This document shows, one piece after another, positions 49,982 to 58,243 of a stretch of DNA of 64,000 bases. Made by a program: the position numbers and the translations under genes. Origin of the DNA: Mycobacterium sp. (lineage in GTDB: Bacteria; Actinomycetota; Actinomycetes; Mycobacteriales; Mycobacteriaceae); contig NZ_PKEK01000090.1 of NCBI RefSeq assembly GCF_002863225.1, positions 1-64,000 of the forward strand. The letters run 5' to 3'. The notes below the pieces were generated by a model that saw only the letters and a list, made by a program, of their open reading frames with translations, was not told the origin of the DNA and searched no databases. Each line of letters opens with the position of its first letter. Positions within the stretch are counted from its first letter, which is position 1.

Positions 49982-52738
49982 ATGCAGGGTGTGAGCGGGG
50001 AGACGATCACGCGGGCCGCGGAGTTCGAGGCGGTGGCGGAGTTTCTGTCCCGTGTGCAGATCGGACCCGCGGGCCTGGTCGTCGAGGGCGAGGCCGGTAT
50101 CGGCAAGACGACGTTGTTGCTCGACGCCGTCGCCGAGGCGGAGCGGCGCGGGTTCCGGGTACTCGCGGCGCAGGGCTCGCCCGCCGAAGTGACCTATGCC
50201 TACGCCGCAATCGCAGACCTGCTGCGCGATGTCGACGTCGAGATGTTGCCCGCTCTGCATCGCGTCGCACTGGAGCGGGCCTGCAGTGGCGAGGCCGAGA
50301 ACGGCGGCCCCGCCACCGACGAGCGGACGGTGGCCACCGCCTTGACGTCGGTGGTCGATCAGGTCAGCGGCCAGGTCCCGGTGCTGTTGGTGGTCGATGA
50401 CGTCCAGTGGTTGGACGCGTCCAGTCGTGCCGTGCTCGGCTTCGCGGCTCGCCGACTCACCGGGCCGGTCGGGCTGGTGTTGAGCTTTCGCACCGGCGAA
50501 CCGGATTCGGATGACGAGCGATCGTGGTTGCAGTTCCATCGACCCGAGAGCGTCAGCGGGGTCACGCTGCGACCGCTGGGCCGTCGGGCAGTGCACGCGT
50601 TGGTCACCGACCGACTGGGCCGCCCGCTGCCACGCCCGACGATCACTCGGATCTACGAGCTGTCCGGCGGCAATCCTTTTTTCGCAGTCGAGTTGGCGCG
50701 CTGCGCGGCCGATGACCTCAGCGCCAACAAAGTCGACCTGCCCGACAGTCTCGCCGCACTGGTGCGCCAGCGCGTCGGTCGCGTCGACATCGACGCCGCT
50801 GAGGTGCTGCTGGCGGTGGCGTGCAGTGCGGCGCCGACTCTCGAGTCGGTCGCACGCGCAACCGACAGGTCGACGGCCGATGTCGTCGAGGTGCTCGAAT
50901 CGATGCGGCGGTTGCGCATCCTCGTCGTGGACGGCGACCGGGTGCGGTTTTCTCATCCGTTGTTCGCGTCCGGGGTGTACACCGATGCCAGCCCGTCGCA
51001 GCGCAGAGCCATGCACCGAAGACTCGCCGCCATCGTCGACCGGCCGGAAATCATGGCCCGCCATCTCGCCCTGGCCGCCGCCACCGGTGACGCGACCATG
51101 CTTTCGGCGCTGGACGCGGCGGCCGACGCGACCATCGCGCAGGGCGCTCCGGCTGTTGCGGCCGAACTGCTGGAACTGGCCTTGACGCTCGGCGGCGATG
51201 CCGTCTGGCGACTGATCCGGTTGGGCGAGCTGCACTTTCGGGCAGGTGCATTCGTCGCGGCGCGCACCCGGTTGCAAGCGGCGCTGGACGAGGCGCCACC
51301 AGGGGCGCTGCGTTGTCTGGCGCTGATGTGGTTGGGCGGGGTCAAAGCCTACGACGACGACATGGCCGGCGCCGTCGACACGATGAGCGAGGCGGTCGAC
51401 GAGCTGGGGGACAATCCAGCCCTCGGTCTGCTGTGTCGACTGCGATTGGCCTTGGCGTTGGTGATGGCCGATCGCCTCAGCGACGCGTTGCGCATCATCC
51501 GGGAAGCGGTCGAGCTCGCCGATCAGGTTGGCGTACCGGGCCTGCGAAGCCAGGCGAGGTCGGTCTGGGTGGCCGCCAGCTTCGTCGCCGGCCTGGGTGT
51601 CGATGAGCAATCGCTGCAGGTGGCGCGGGAACTCGAGGATCCCGCCAGCGGAGCGACCACAACTTTCCGCGCCAGCGCCGTAGAGGCGATGGTCCACGGT
51701 TGTATGGGTGAACTCGACCGCGCCAGAAAAGAAATGCGGGCGGTTCGGCAGCAGATGCTCGACGGTGGCACCGAGGTCGACATCGTCTGGGCTGCAGCAC
51801 ATGTCGCGAAGGTGGACTTGTGGTCCGGCCGCTACGCCGATGCCGCCCGGGCCGCGCAGGAAGCGCTCGAGCACGCGGAGCAGATGGGCGGAAAATTCTC
51901 GCTCGTCACCGCATGGACTCTGCTGTGCGCCGTCGCCGCCTACACCGGACGCGAGAACGACGCCCGCGCGTTGGCTCAGGCGGCGGTCGACACGTCCGTG
52001 GCGATCGGCGCGCTCCAGATGGCGAAGGATCCGCGGAGCACCCTCGCGTTTCTCGATGTGTCACTTGGTGATTACCCCGCCGCGCTGGAGGTGCTGCGAC
52101 CCGACCTGGACGCCTTCGACGGCCTGACCACCGAGATCGAAGGTGGCCGTCATCTGCCGGACGCGATCGAGGCGCTGATCGCCGTCGGCAGATCCGACGA
52201 GGCCGAACCTCTGATCGAAGCGTTGGAGGGCAATGGGATTCGGCATGACCGGCCGTGGATGTTGGCCATCGGTGCTCGAGGACGCGGCCAGCTACTTGCC
52301 GCTCGAGGCGATCTCGACGGGGCGCAACGCGTCGTCGAGCAAGCGATGACCCACCACAAGGGACTGCCGATGCCGTTCGAAACCGCCCGCACTCAGCTAC
52401 TCCTGGGACAAATCCAGCGCCGCCGGCGCCGCCGCCAAGAGGCTGCCGGGTCGTTGGGTGAAGCCCTGGATGTCTTCGAGCGGCTGGGTGCGCCACTGTG
52501 GGCGACGCGGGCGCGCGCTGACCTTGCCCGTCTGGACAGTCCCCGCGGTGACGGGCTGGGTCTGACCGGCGCCGAGCAGCGCACCGCGGAGCTGGCCGCC
52601 ACGGGCCGGTCCAACAAGCAGATCGCGGCGGCGTTGTTTCTTTCGGAGAAGACCGTCGAGATGCACCTGAGCGCCGTGTACCGCAAGCTCGGCGTCCGCT
52701 CCCGGGCGGCGCTCTCGACCGCGCTGGACCAGACCTGA
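49982..52738 (+). CDS. Large LuxR-family (LAL) ATP-binding transcriptional regulator
   Basis: A 918-residue regulator of the LAL group. Residues 10-45 hold the AAA-like start with Walker A GEAGIGKTTLL (36-46), and Walker B is in VLLVVDDVQWLDASSR (about 130). The middle region is a long helical repeat segment of the TPR-like type. The C-terminal 60 residues are a LuxR HTH: LTGAEQRTAELAATGRSNKQ followed by IAAALFLSEKTVEMHLSAVYRKLGVRSR. Start ATG 49982; GTG 49991 is an alternative. Signals and targets are unknown. The nearby FadE5-like gene downstream is a possible target. Confidence 0.9.
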   Translation: MQGVSGETITRAAEFEAVAEFLSRVQIGPAGLVVEGEAGIGKTTLLLDAVAEAERRGFRVLAAQGSPAEVTYAYAAIADLLRDVDVEMLPALHRVALERACSGEAENGGPATDERTVATALTSVVDQVSGQVPVLLVVDDVQWLDASSRAVLGFAARRLTGPVGLVLSFRTGEPDSDDERSWLQFHRPESVSGVTLRPLGRRAVHALVTDRLGRPLPRPTITRIYELSGGNPFFAVELARCAADDLSANKVDLPDSLAALVRQRVGRVDIDAAEVLLAVACSAAPTLESVARATDRSTADVVEVLESMRRLRILVVDGDRVRFSHPLFASGVYTDASPSQRRAMHRRLAAIVDRPEIMARHLALAAATGDATMLSALDAAADATIAQGAPAVAAELLELALTLGGDAVWRLIRLGELHFRAGAFVAARTRLQAALDEAPPGALRCLALMWLGGVKAYDDDMAGAVDTMSEAVDELGDNPALGLLCRLRLALALVMADRLSDALRIIREAVELADQVGVPGLRSQARSVWVAASFVAGLGVDEQSLQVARELEDPASGATTTFRASAVEAMVHGCMGELDRARKEMRAVRQQMLDGGTEVDIVWAAAHVAKVDLWSGRYADAARAAQEALEHAEQMGGKFSLVTAWTLLCAVAAYTGRENDARALAQAAVDTSVAIGALQMAKDPRSTLAFLDVSLGDYPAALEVLRPDLDAFDGLTTEIEGGRHLPDAIEALIAVGRSDEAEPLIEALEGNGIRHDRPWMLAIGARGRGQLLAARGDLDGAQRVVEQAMTHHKGLPMPFETARTQLLLGQIQRRRRRRQEAAGSLGEALDVFERLGAPLWATRARADLARLDSPRGDGLGLTGAEQRTAELAATGRSNKQIAAALFLSEKTVEMHLSAVYRKLGVRSRAALSTALDQT

Positions 52739-52750
52739 GCAGGCTTCCAA

Positions 52751-52768
52751 CAAACGCTGTTTGCAAAC
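52751..52768. promoter_or_regulatory. Alternating CAAAC/GTTTG half-sites upstream of the FadE5-like gene
   Basis: CAAAC-GCT-GTTTG is directly followed by CAAAC, so GTTTGCAAAC (52759-52768) is a perfect 10-bp palindrome and the left half-site forms a second inverted pair. It lies about 150 bases before the FadE5-like start and just after the LuxR gene. A -10-like TAGGCT is seen at 52889-52894. Candidate binding site for a regulator; identity unknown. Confidence 0.4.
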
Positions 52769-52920
52769 AAGTTGTGCGACTGCGTATTACGCGTGCGTGA
52801 CAGGCTCCGAGTCCCCAGCAGTGACTAAGCCGCTCCGATTCTGCAAACCAGGCTGACTTTCCAGCACCCTCCGCCGCCGAATCGCGTTAGGCTCGGCCCA
52901 GACGATCGAAAGGCGTCAGC

Positions 52921-54756
52921 ATGGGCCATTACAAGAGCAACGTGCGCGACCTCGAGTTCAACCTGTTCGAATTTCTGAAGTTGGACGAGGTGCTCGCCGA
53001 GCAGGCATTCGGCGACCTGGATGGCGACTCGGTGCGGCAGATGCTTTCCGAAGCCGCGCGATTGGCCGAGGGGCCGGTCGCTGAGTCGTTCGCCGAAGGC
53101 GACCGCCATCCGCCGACATTCGACCCCGACACCCACGTCGTCACCTTGCCCGAGCCGTTCAAGAAGTCGATGCGTGCGTGGGGCGAAGGCGAATGGTTCC
53201 GGGTAGGTCTCGAGGAGGCCGTCGGAGGTGTGCCGGCGCCGTCGATGGTGCAGTGGGCCATCAACGAATTGGTGCTCGGAGCCAACCCGGCTGTGTTCAT
53301 GTACATGGCCGGCCCGATCATGGCCAACATCCTGTATGCCATCGGCAATGAGCAGCAACGTCATTGGGCTTCGCTGGCCATCGATCGCAATTGGGGCGCG
53401 ACGATGGTGCTCACCGAACCCGACGCGGGCTCCGACGTCGGCGCCGGCCGTACCAAGGCGATCGACCAGGGCGACGGCACCTGGCACATCGACGGGGTCA
53501 AGCGATTCATCACCAGCGGTGACAGCGACGACGTCTTCGAGAACATCATGCATCTGGTGCTGGCCAGGCCAGAGGGTGCGGGACCGGGCACCAAAGGGTT
53601 GAGCCTGTTTCTGGTGCCCAAGTTCCTGCTCGACCCGCAGACCGGCGAGCCAGGCGCGCGCAACGGCGTCTTCGTCACCAACGTCGAACACAAGATGGGC
53701 CTGAAGGTCTCGGCCACCTGCGAGTTGACCTTCGGCCAGCACGGCGTGCCCGCGACGGGTTGGCTGGTCGGCGACACCCACCGCGGGATCGCGCAGATGT
53801 TCAAGGTCATCGAATACGCCCGAATGATGGTCGGCACCAAGGCCATCGGCACATTGTCGACCGGTTACCTGAATGCGCTGGATTACGCCAAGACTCGCAT
53901 TCAGGGCGCCGACCTGACTCAGATGACCGACAAGACCGCGCCGCGCGTGACGATCATCCATCACCCCGACGTGCGGCGGGCTCTGCTGACGCAGAAGGCT
54001 TATGCCGAGGGGTTGCGCGCGCTCTACCTCTTCACCGCAGCGCATCAGGATTCCGCTGTCGCCGAAGCGGTCTCGGGGGCCGACGCCGATCTGGCCGAGC
54101 GGGTCAACGATCTGCTGTTACCGATCGTCAAGGGGGTGGGTTCCGAGCGGGCCTATCAATGCCTGACCGAGTCGCTGCAGACCTTCGGTGGGTCCGGCTT
54201 CCTGCAGGACTACCCGATCGAGCAGTACATCCGCGATGCCAAGATCGACTCGCTCTACGAAGGCACCACCGCGATCCAGGCGCAGGACTTCTTCTTCCGC
54301 AAGATCATTCGCGACCAGGGCGCGTCGCTGGGGCACCTGGTCACCCAGATCGAGGCTTTCATCGACAGCGACAGCGCGCGTCCCGAACTCGCCGACGCCC
54401 GCAGACAGTTGGCCACCGCGCTGGATGACCTGCAGGCCTGGGTCGCGACCCTGACCGGCTATCTGATGGCTTCCCAGGAAAGCGCCAAGGAGCTCTACCG
54501 TGTTGGCTTGGAGTCGGTGGCGTTTCTGATCGCCGTCGGCGACCTGTTGATCGGCTGGCTGCTGCTGCGGCATGCGGAGATCGCGCTGACGGCCCTCGAC
54601 AGCGAACCGAGTCCGTCCGACCAGGCGTTCTATGCCGGAAAGGTTGCGACGGCAAACTTTTTCGTCAAGAACGTGCTGCCACGGTTGACCGCGGAACGCG
54701 AGATCGCGGCGAATGTCGATCTCGCGGTGATGCAGCTCCGCGAGGAGGCGTTCTGA
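52921..54756 (+). CDS. Acyl-CoA dehydrogenase, FadE5-like
   Basis: A 611-residue acyl-CoA dehydrogenase of the long FadE5 type, which dehydrogenates a broad range of acyl-CoAs. It begins MGHYKSNVRDLEFNLFEFL, as in FadE5. It carries GATMVLTEPDAGSDVGAGRT, IDGVKRFITSGDSDDV and NVEHKMGLKVSATCEL, then the catalytic region IDSLYEGTTAIQAQDFFFRK with the Glu of YEGT. The extra C-terminal ~130 residues are helical and typical of the branch. FadE5 in M. tuberculosis (Rv0244c) is at another place, so this is probably a paralogue. Leader has AAAGG before ATG 52921. Convergent with csbD. Confidence 0.92.
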   Translation: MGHYKSNVRDLEFNLFEFLKLDEVLAEQAFGDLDGDSVRQMLSEAARLAEGPVAESFAEGDRHPPTFDPDTHVVTLPEPFKKSMRAWGEGEWFRVGLEEAVGGVPAPSMVQWAINELVLGANPAVFMYMAGPIMANILYAIGNEQQRHWASLAIDRNWGATMVLTEPDAGSDVGAGRTKAIDQGDGTWHIDGVKRFITSGDSDDVFENIMHLVLARPEGAGPGTKGLSLFLVPKFLLDPQTGEPGARNGVFVTNVEHKMGLKVSATCELTFGQHGVPATGWLVGDTHRGIAQMFKVIEYARMMVGTKAIGTLSTGYLNALDYAKTRIQGADLTQMTDKTAPRVTIIHHPDVRRALLTQKAYAEGLRALYLFTAAHQDSAVAEAVSGADADLAERVNDLLLPIVKGVGSERAYQCLTESLQTFGGSGFLQDYPIEQYIRDAKIDSLYEGTTAIQAQDFFFRKIIRDQGASLGHLVTQIEAFIDSDSARPELADARRQLATALDDLQAWVATLTGYLMASQESAKELYRVGLESVAFLIAVGDLLIGWLLLRHAEIALTALDSEPSPSDQAFYAGKVATANFFVKNVLPRLTAEREIAANVDLAVMQLREEAF

Positions 54757-54770
54757 CGTTTGACGTGCTG

Positions 54771-54817
54771 CCCTGAAAAACTGCGGTGGACTGCGCGTTT
54801 CGCGCAACCCACCGCAG
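54771..54817 (-). terminator. Rho-independent terminator after csbD
   Basis: CTGCGGTGG (54781-54789) pairs with CCACCGCAG (54809-54817), with an inner GCGCG/CGCGC stem and a small loop. On the minus strand the stem is followed by TTTTTCAGG, giving the expected U tract. It ends transcripts of csbD and, by symmetry, could also act on the converging FadE5-like gene. Confidence 0.8.
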
Positions 54818-54829
54818 ACGTTGATCCGA

Positions 54830-55003
54830 TCAGCTGGTGAATTTGTCCTTGATGTTCTCGCCGACCTTCTTGACGCCGGACACGCCCTGATCCTTCTGGC
54901 CCTCGGCCTTGAGGTCGTCATTGCCCGTGACGTCGCCGACGGTCTCCTTGACCTTGCCGATTGCGTCCTCGGCGGCGTTTTTCGCTTTGTCTGCAATGCC
55001 CAT
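54830..55003 (-). CDS. CsbD-family stress-response protein
   Basis: A 57-residue hydrophilic protein beginning MGIADKAKNAAEDAIGKVKE and containing TGNDDLKAEGQKDQ, which is the CsbD signature. CsbD proteins are small, highly charged, induced by general stress in Bacillus and encoded at the end of the asp23 operon in Staphylococcus aureus. That fits the Asp23-like genes just upstream here. ATG 55003 follows AGGAAGG by seven bases; a longer frame to 55045 is possible but less likely. Cytoplasmic role unknown. Confidence 0.9.
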   Translation of the reverse strand: MGIADKAKNAAEDAIGKVKETVGDVTGNDDLKAEGQKDQGVSGVKKVGENIKDKFTS

Positions 55004-55027
55004 TGCGTTACCTTCCTCGTCTCCTAA

Positions 55028-55040
55028 CGACAATTTGTCG
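55028..55040. promoter_or_regulatory. Small palindrome upstream of csbD
   Basis: CGACAA-T-TTGTCG is a perfect inverted repeat 25 bases before the csbD start on the minus strand. It could be a leader hairpin or operator. No other element is clear in the 152 bp between csbD and the next gene. Confidence 0.35.
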
Positions 55041-55155
55041 CTCACCGGTTGAGACGCATGGTCAGTGTGAAAGCGAACGCCATATCAATGTGATGTGCAC
55101 CACGGTTGAATTCGCCAGCGGAAAGGCTTGCAGCAGAAGCCTGTTGGCCTCACCG

Positions 55156-55593
55156 TCACTGGTGCACGTCGTTGACGACGATGTCGATCGAAATCCCCGG
55201 CATGTTGCCGACGACCTCGGCGACCTCCGCCTCGCAGCGGGCGAGCGCCCTTGCGGTAGCTGCCGGAAGATCGGCCAGGTAGCGGCCACTTAGCTTGATC
55301 GAAACACCCTGCAGCGCAGTCCCCGACGATCGTAGTTGGATGTCGGTGACGGCGTAATCGGAGTCGCCTGCCAGTGCGCGCGACAGGCGGGCGCCTAGCG
55401 CCACGTCGCTCACGTACAGCGTGCCCGGCGCAGACCCGGGATGAGGATCCTCGACGACTAGGGGCCAACCGCCCCTCGGCGTCGAACGGACCGCGGTGAG
55501 CACATCGTTTTCGATCGCATGCCAACCAGGTTCCGGTTGTGCTCGCATCAGGTGTGCCGCGCGCTCTACCGCGCCGAGATCGCCTATCGCCAT
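55156..55593 (-). CDS. Asp23/Gls24-like protein encoded with the ECF sigma factor
   Basis: A 145-residue protein whose C-terminal half looks like the Asp23/Gls24 alpha-beta fold: alternating strands (YAVTDIQLRSSGTALQGVSI), a helix (ALARCEAEVAEVVGNM), and a last strand ISIDIVVNDVHQ matching VEVNITVHDVHV of the canonical Asp23 gene at 56314. The N-terminal ~60 residues (MAIGDLGAVERAAHLMRAQ) are different and may be a partner-binding region. Its start overlaps the sigma gene by 10 bp, so they are co-translated. It could be an anti-sigma or a fifth Asp23 subunit; neither is shown. Confidence 0.72.
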   Translation of the reverse strand: MAIGDLGAVERAAHLMRAQPEPGWHAIENDVLTAVRSTPRGGWPLVVEDPHPGSAPGTLYVSDVALGARLSRALAGDSDYAVTDIQLRSSGTALQGVSIKLSGRYLADLPAATARALARCEAEVAEVVGNMPGISIDIVVNDVHQ

Positions 55594-56159
55594 TGCAGAA
55601 GCCTTTGCTGGAGCGTGGCGCGCGCGCGGTGATGGTGGCCGCGCGCGCCGTCGGGGCTCATGTTGAGGATGGTCGCGATCTGCGGAAAGGTCAACCGCTC
55701 GAGTTCCCGCAGCATCCATGCGGCGCGCTGGCGCGGCGGCAGTTCTTGCAACGCCTCCTCCACCGCAGCCAGGAAGGCGCTGTTGGAGGCAGCCGCAAAC
55801 GGATCGGTGTTGCGGTCGGTGCTTGCCGGTTCTATCAGCCGGTCGTCGATGGGGGTGGCGCGCTTGACCCGGTGGGAATCGACGACTTTGCGAGCGCAGA
55901 TGGCGAACAACCAGGTTCGCAGCGAGGACTCCGCGCGAAAGCTTCCAATTTGACGCCACGCAGCAACAAAGGTCTCCTGAACGATGTCGGGCACCGCGTC
56001 GCTGTCACCCGTCATCCGGCGGGCGTAACGGTAGATCGCGGGACCGTGCTGACGCACCAGTGATTCGAACGCCGCGTCGTCGCCGGCCCGCGCTGCCGCG
56101 GTGAGGACCGCTTCGTCGAACGAGTCGTCGTCCTCCACTGACCACGACTCTGCGAACAC
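55584..56159 (-). CDS. ECF RNA polymerase sigma factor
   Basis: A 191-residue sigma-70 family regulator of the ECF type. Region 2 spans about residues 30-95, with DIVQETFVAAWRQIGSFRAE and LRTWLFAICARKVVDSHRVK for promoter melting. Region 4 is near the C-terminus: LPPRQRAAWMLRELERLTFP and QIATILNMSPDGARGHHHRA, with the helix-turn-helix. There is no additional sensory domain and no zinc-binding anti-sigma next to it. The Asp23 genes are divergent from a 154-bp shared region. It presumably transcribes this locus in response to envelope stress (inference). Confidence 0.92.
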   Translation of the reverse strand: MFAESWSVEDDDSFDEAVLTAAARAGDDAAFESLVRQHGPAIYRYARRMTGDSDAVPDIVQETFVAAWRQIGSFRAESSLRTWLFAICARKVVDSHRVKRATPIDDRLIEPASTDRNTDPFAAASNSAFLAAVEEALQELPPRQRAAWMLRELERLTFPQIATILNMSPDGARGHHHRARATLQQRLLQWR

Positions 56160-56313
56160 TGGCCCCCCTGCGCGCCACAGTGGCCGATCGCGGCAGCGTC
56201 AACCACTGTTAGCAAACCACGAGTGTGTCTGGGATTACATGCTCGGGGCGTTCGGTTCCGCTCGTCGGTTGCGTCCACCTACCAGTAGAACCAATCGATG
56301 AAAGGACGAGGAC

Positions 56314-56760
56314 ATGGCAAGCAATCCCACGAGTCCGGTCGCCGAAGGCACCAACGGCCCGCTGGTGACCAGTCACGGTCAGACCACCATCGCCGACGTC
56401 GTGGTCTCCAAAATCGCCGGTATGGCCACCCGCGAGGTGCACGGTGTGTACGACCTGGGCGGCAACGCCAGCCGGGCGGTCGGAGCTCTGCGCGAGCGGA
56501 TCCCGGGCGCGTCGACGAACTATTCGCAGGGCGTATCGGTCGAGGTCGGGGAGAAGCAGGCCGCGGTCGACCTCGACATCGTCGCCGAATACGGGGTGTC
56601 TATCGCCGACTTGGCCTCAGGCATCCGCCGCAATGTGATCGCTGCGATAGAACGCATGACCGGTCTCGAGGTAGTCGAGGTCAACATCACCGTGCACGAC
56701 GTCCACGTCCCAGACGATGACTCGGACTCCGCGAGCAGTCACCTGGCTCGGGTGGAGTAG
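56314..56760 (+). CDS. Asp23/Gls24 family envelope-stress protein
   Basis: A 148-residue protein with the canonical Asp23 fold: TTIADVVVSKIAGMATREVH (first helix), GVSVEVGEKQAAVDLDIVAE, YGVSIADLASGIRRNVIAAI (helix) and the closing LEVVEVNITVHDVHVPDDD. In S. aureus Asp23 is an abundant protein that coats the inner membrane through AmaP. Here it is the first gene of a six-gene run with overlapping or short junctions. ATG 56314 follows AGGACGAGGAC. Probably membrane-tethered by the AmaP-like products of genes 57650 and 58240 (inference). Confidence 0.9.
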   Translation: MASNPTSPVAEGTNGPLVTSHGQTTIADVVVSKIAGMATREVHGVYDLGGNASRAVGALRERIPGASTNYSQGVSVEVGEKQAAVDLDIVAEYGVSIADLASGIRRNVIAAIERMTGLEVVEVNITVHDVHVPDDDSDSASSHLARVE

Positions 56761-57083
56761 TGCCGGCATCAGAGGAGACCGACGCCGACACGGTGGCGGG
56801 CATTGCCCGCGCCGTGTCCGGCGTCATGGCGCTGCACCCCGGCAAATTCGGCGAGGTAGCCACTTACCTGCCGGGGCGTCGGGTTCCCGGCGTGCGCGTC
56901 GACGGTCGCCGGATCGAAATTCATCTCGTCGTGGCGGCCGACGCGCAGATCCGGGACACCGCTACCGCGGTCCGTCGGGCGGTAGCCGAGGCATTTCCCG
57001 ACGCCACCGCGGTGGACGTGACGGTCGAGGACATCGCGTCCGGTCCACTGCGGCCGGGCGCGGGCGTCGTGAATCCACGCTAG
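56760..57083 (+). CDS. Asp23/Gls24-like protein, short paralogue
   Basis: A 107-residue protein starting at GTG 56760, which shares its first base with the stop of the preceding gene. It has the same strand-helix-strand order (ARAVSGVMALHPGKFGEVAT, VRVDGRRIEIHLVVAADAQI, AVRRAVAEAFPDATAVDVTV), but is shorter than the canonical protein. It may form mixed assemblies with the first Asp23. A small membrane gene follows 17 bp later. Confidence 0.8.
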   Translation: MPASEETDADTVAGIARAVSGVMALHPGKFGEVATYLPGRRVPGVRVDGRRIEIHLVVAADAQIRDTATAVRRAVAEAFPDATAVDVTVEDIASGPLRPGAGVVNPR

Positions 57084-57100
57084 AAAACAGGAGGACGGCA

Positions 57101-57280
57101 ATGACGACAGCAACAGCCGGCATGTTGGCCGGTGTGCTTCTCGGGGTGGCGGGCGCCGCCGGCGGATTCACGGGATTTTTACTGGCATTGGTTCTGGGCG
57201 CCATCGGATATGTCATCGGCGGTCACCGGGACGGTGAATTCGATGCCACCACGTGGCTGCGGGGGCGCGGCCGTGGCTGA
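57101..57280 (+). CDS. Small membrane protein in the Asp23 operon (DUF2273-like position)
   Basis: A 59-residue protein with a hydrophobic, glycine-rich stretch of about 40 residues (MLAGVLLGVAGAAGGFTGFL then LALVLGAIGYVIGG), enough for one or two membrane helices, and a short basic C-terminus. S. aureus has a DUF2273 membrane protein at the matching place between amaP and asp23. ATG 57101 follows CAGGAGG with ideal spacing. Function is unknown; a membrane anchor or partner of Asp23-like proteins is likely. Confidence 0.8.
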   Translation: MTTATAGMLAGVLLGVAGAAGGFTGFLLALVLGAIGYVIGGHRDGEFDATTWLRGRGRG

Positions 57281-57653
57281 CCTTGCTGCATCTGCGCCCC
57301 CTGACTCAGGCGACGCGGGCCGACTGGAGATACGCGAGCGCGCTGTTCAGAGCATCGTCGTCGCAGCGGCGTTGACGTCGCCCGACGTCTACCGACACCG
57401 CAGCGGACCGGGGAAGCTGGCCGGGCGGGCTCTGCCGCGGGCCACGGTCGCCGTCGCCGGTGAGCGGGTCTGCGCCGACGTCGAGATTGCGGTGGGCTGG
57501 GGCCGGCCGCTGAGTGACGTTGCGGCTGCCACTCGCGCTCACGTTCGCGACGCTCTTGAGTCTGTGAGCGGATTGGCGGTCGACCGCGTCACTGTGCATG
57601 TGGGCGCCGTCGTCCCGCCAGGCGACCCGACCTACGGGAGGGGACTGCTGTGA
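57273..57653 (+). CDS. Asp23/Gls24-like protein, third paralogue
   Basis: A 126-residue protein, starting at GTG 57273 and overlapping the small membrane gene by 8 bp. Strand and helix pattern match the other paralogues: RAVQSIVVAAALTSPDVYRH, ATVAVAGERVCADVEIAVG, ATRAHVRDALESVSGLAVD and RVTVHVGAVVP. The N-terminal ADLAASAPPDSGDAGRLEIR is unique. A longer frame to 57132 is a shadow of the previous gene. The stop overlaps the next gene (GTGA). Confidence 0.78.
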   Translation: MADLAASAPPDSGDAGRLEIRERAVQSIVVAAALTSPDVYRHRSGPGKLAGRALPRATVAVAGERVCADVEIAVGWGRPLSDVAAATRAHVRDALESVSGLAVDRVTVHVGAVVPPGDPTYGRGLL

Positions 57654-58243
57654 ACACGACGGATCTGCACGCGACTGGCGCGGTCTCTGTTGATCGCGTC
57701 GGTCTGCACGTTCTTCCGGCGCCAGCGCCTGTAGCGGCGGCCGGCGCCAGCCGTGTCGGCGTTGCGATTGCTCTCGTCCTTGTGGCGAGCGGTGCAGTCG
57801 CGGTGCGTGATGCGGTGCTGTCGGCGGGATGGACGCAAGGTTCACCTTGGCTTCCGGTGGTGTTGCGGGCGATCGACAACGTGCGGCCGGGGCCTTGGCT
57901 GGTGCCCGCGGGCATCTTCCTGGCCGTGGTCGGCCTCGGACTGGCGCTGACCGCGCTGGCTCCCAGACGTCGTACGGCCCGTCTGTTGGCAGCCGACACC
58001 GCGGTGTATTTGCGCATCAAGGACGTCGGCAAGATCGCCGTCGCTGCGGCGCAAACCGTCGGCGGGGTGCTGGAGGCGCGGGCGAAGGTGTCTCGGCGAC
58101 GGGTGGTGGTTCGATGCCGGATCACCGGAACCGCCAGCCGCGATGTCAAAAACTCCATTGCCGCAGCGGTGTCCGACGAATTGAGCAGCCTGAGAACACC
58201 ACCGCGTGTCGTTGTCCGGCTCCGCACGGAGAGCCGCTCGTGA
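57650..58243 (+). CDS. AmaP-like membrane anchor (DUF6286-type)
   Basis: A 197-residue protein with two membrane helices (about residues 36-56, GVAIALVLVASGAVAVRDAV, and 83-104, GPWLVPAGIFLAVVGLGLAL) separated by a short external loop. A cytoplasmic domain of about 90 residues follows with alternating strands (VSRRRVVVRCRITG) and a helix. This matches AmaP of S. aureus in layout (hairpin plus Asp23-like soluble part). Starts at GTG 57650 inside the stop of the Asp23-like gene and ends overlapping the next gene (GTGA). Confidence 0.78.
   Translation: MNTTDLHATGAVSVDRVGLHVLPAPAPVAAAGASRVGVAIALVLVASGAVAVRDAVLSAGWTQGSPWLPVVLRAIDNVRPGPWLVPAGIFLAVVGLGLALTALAPRRRTARLLAADTAVYLRIKDVGKIAVAAAQTVGGVLEARAKVSRRRVVVRCRITGTASRDVKNSIAAAVSDELSSLRTPPRVVVRLRTESRS

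Noticed and set aside
49922..51874. 650-codon frame opposite the LuxR gene
   Set aside because: Antisense shadow; the plus-strand frame has clear Walker and HTH motifs.
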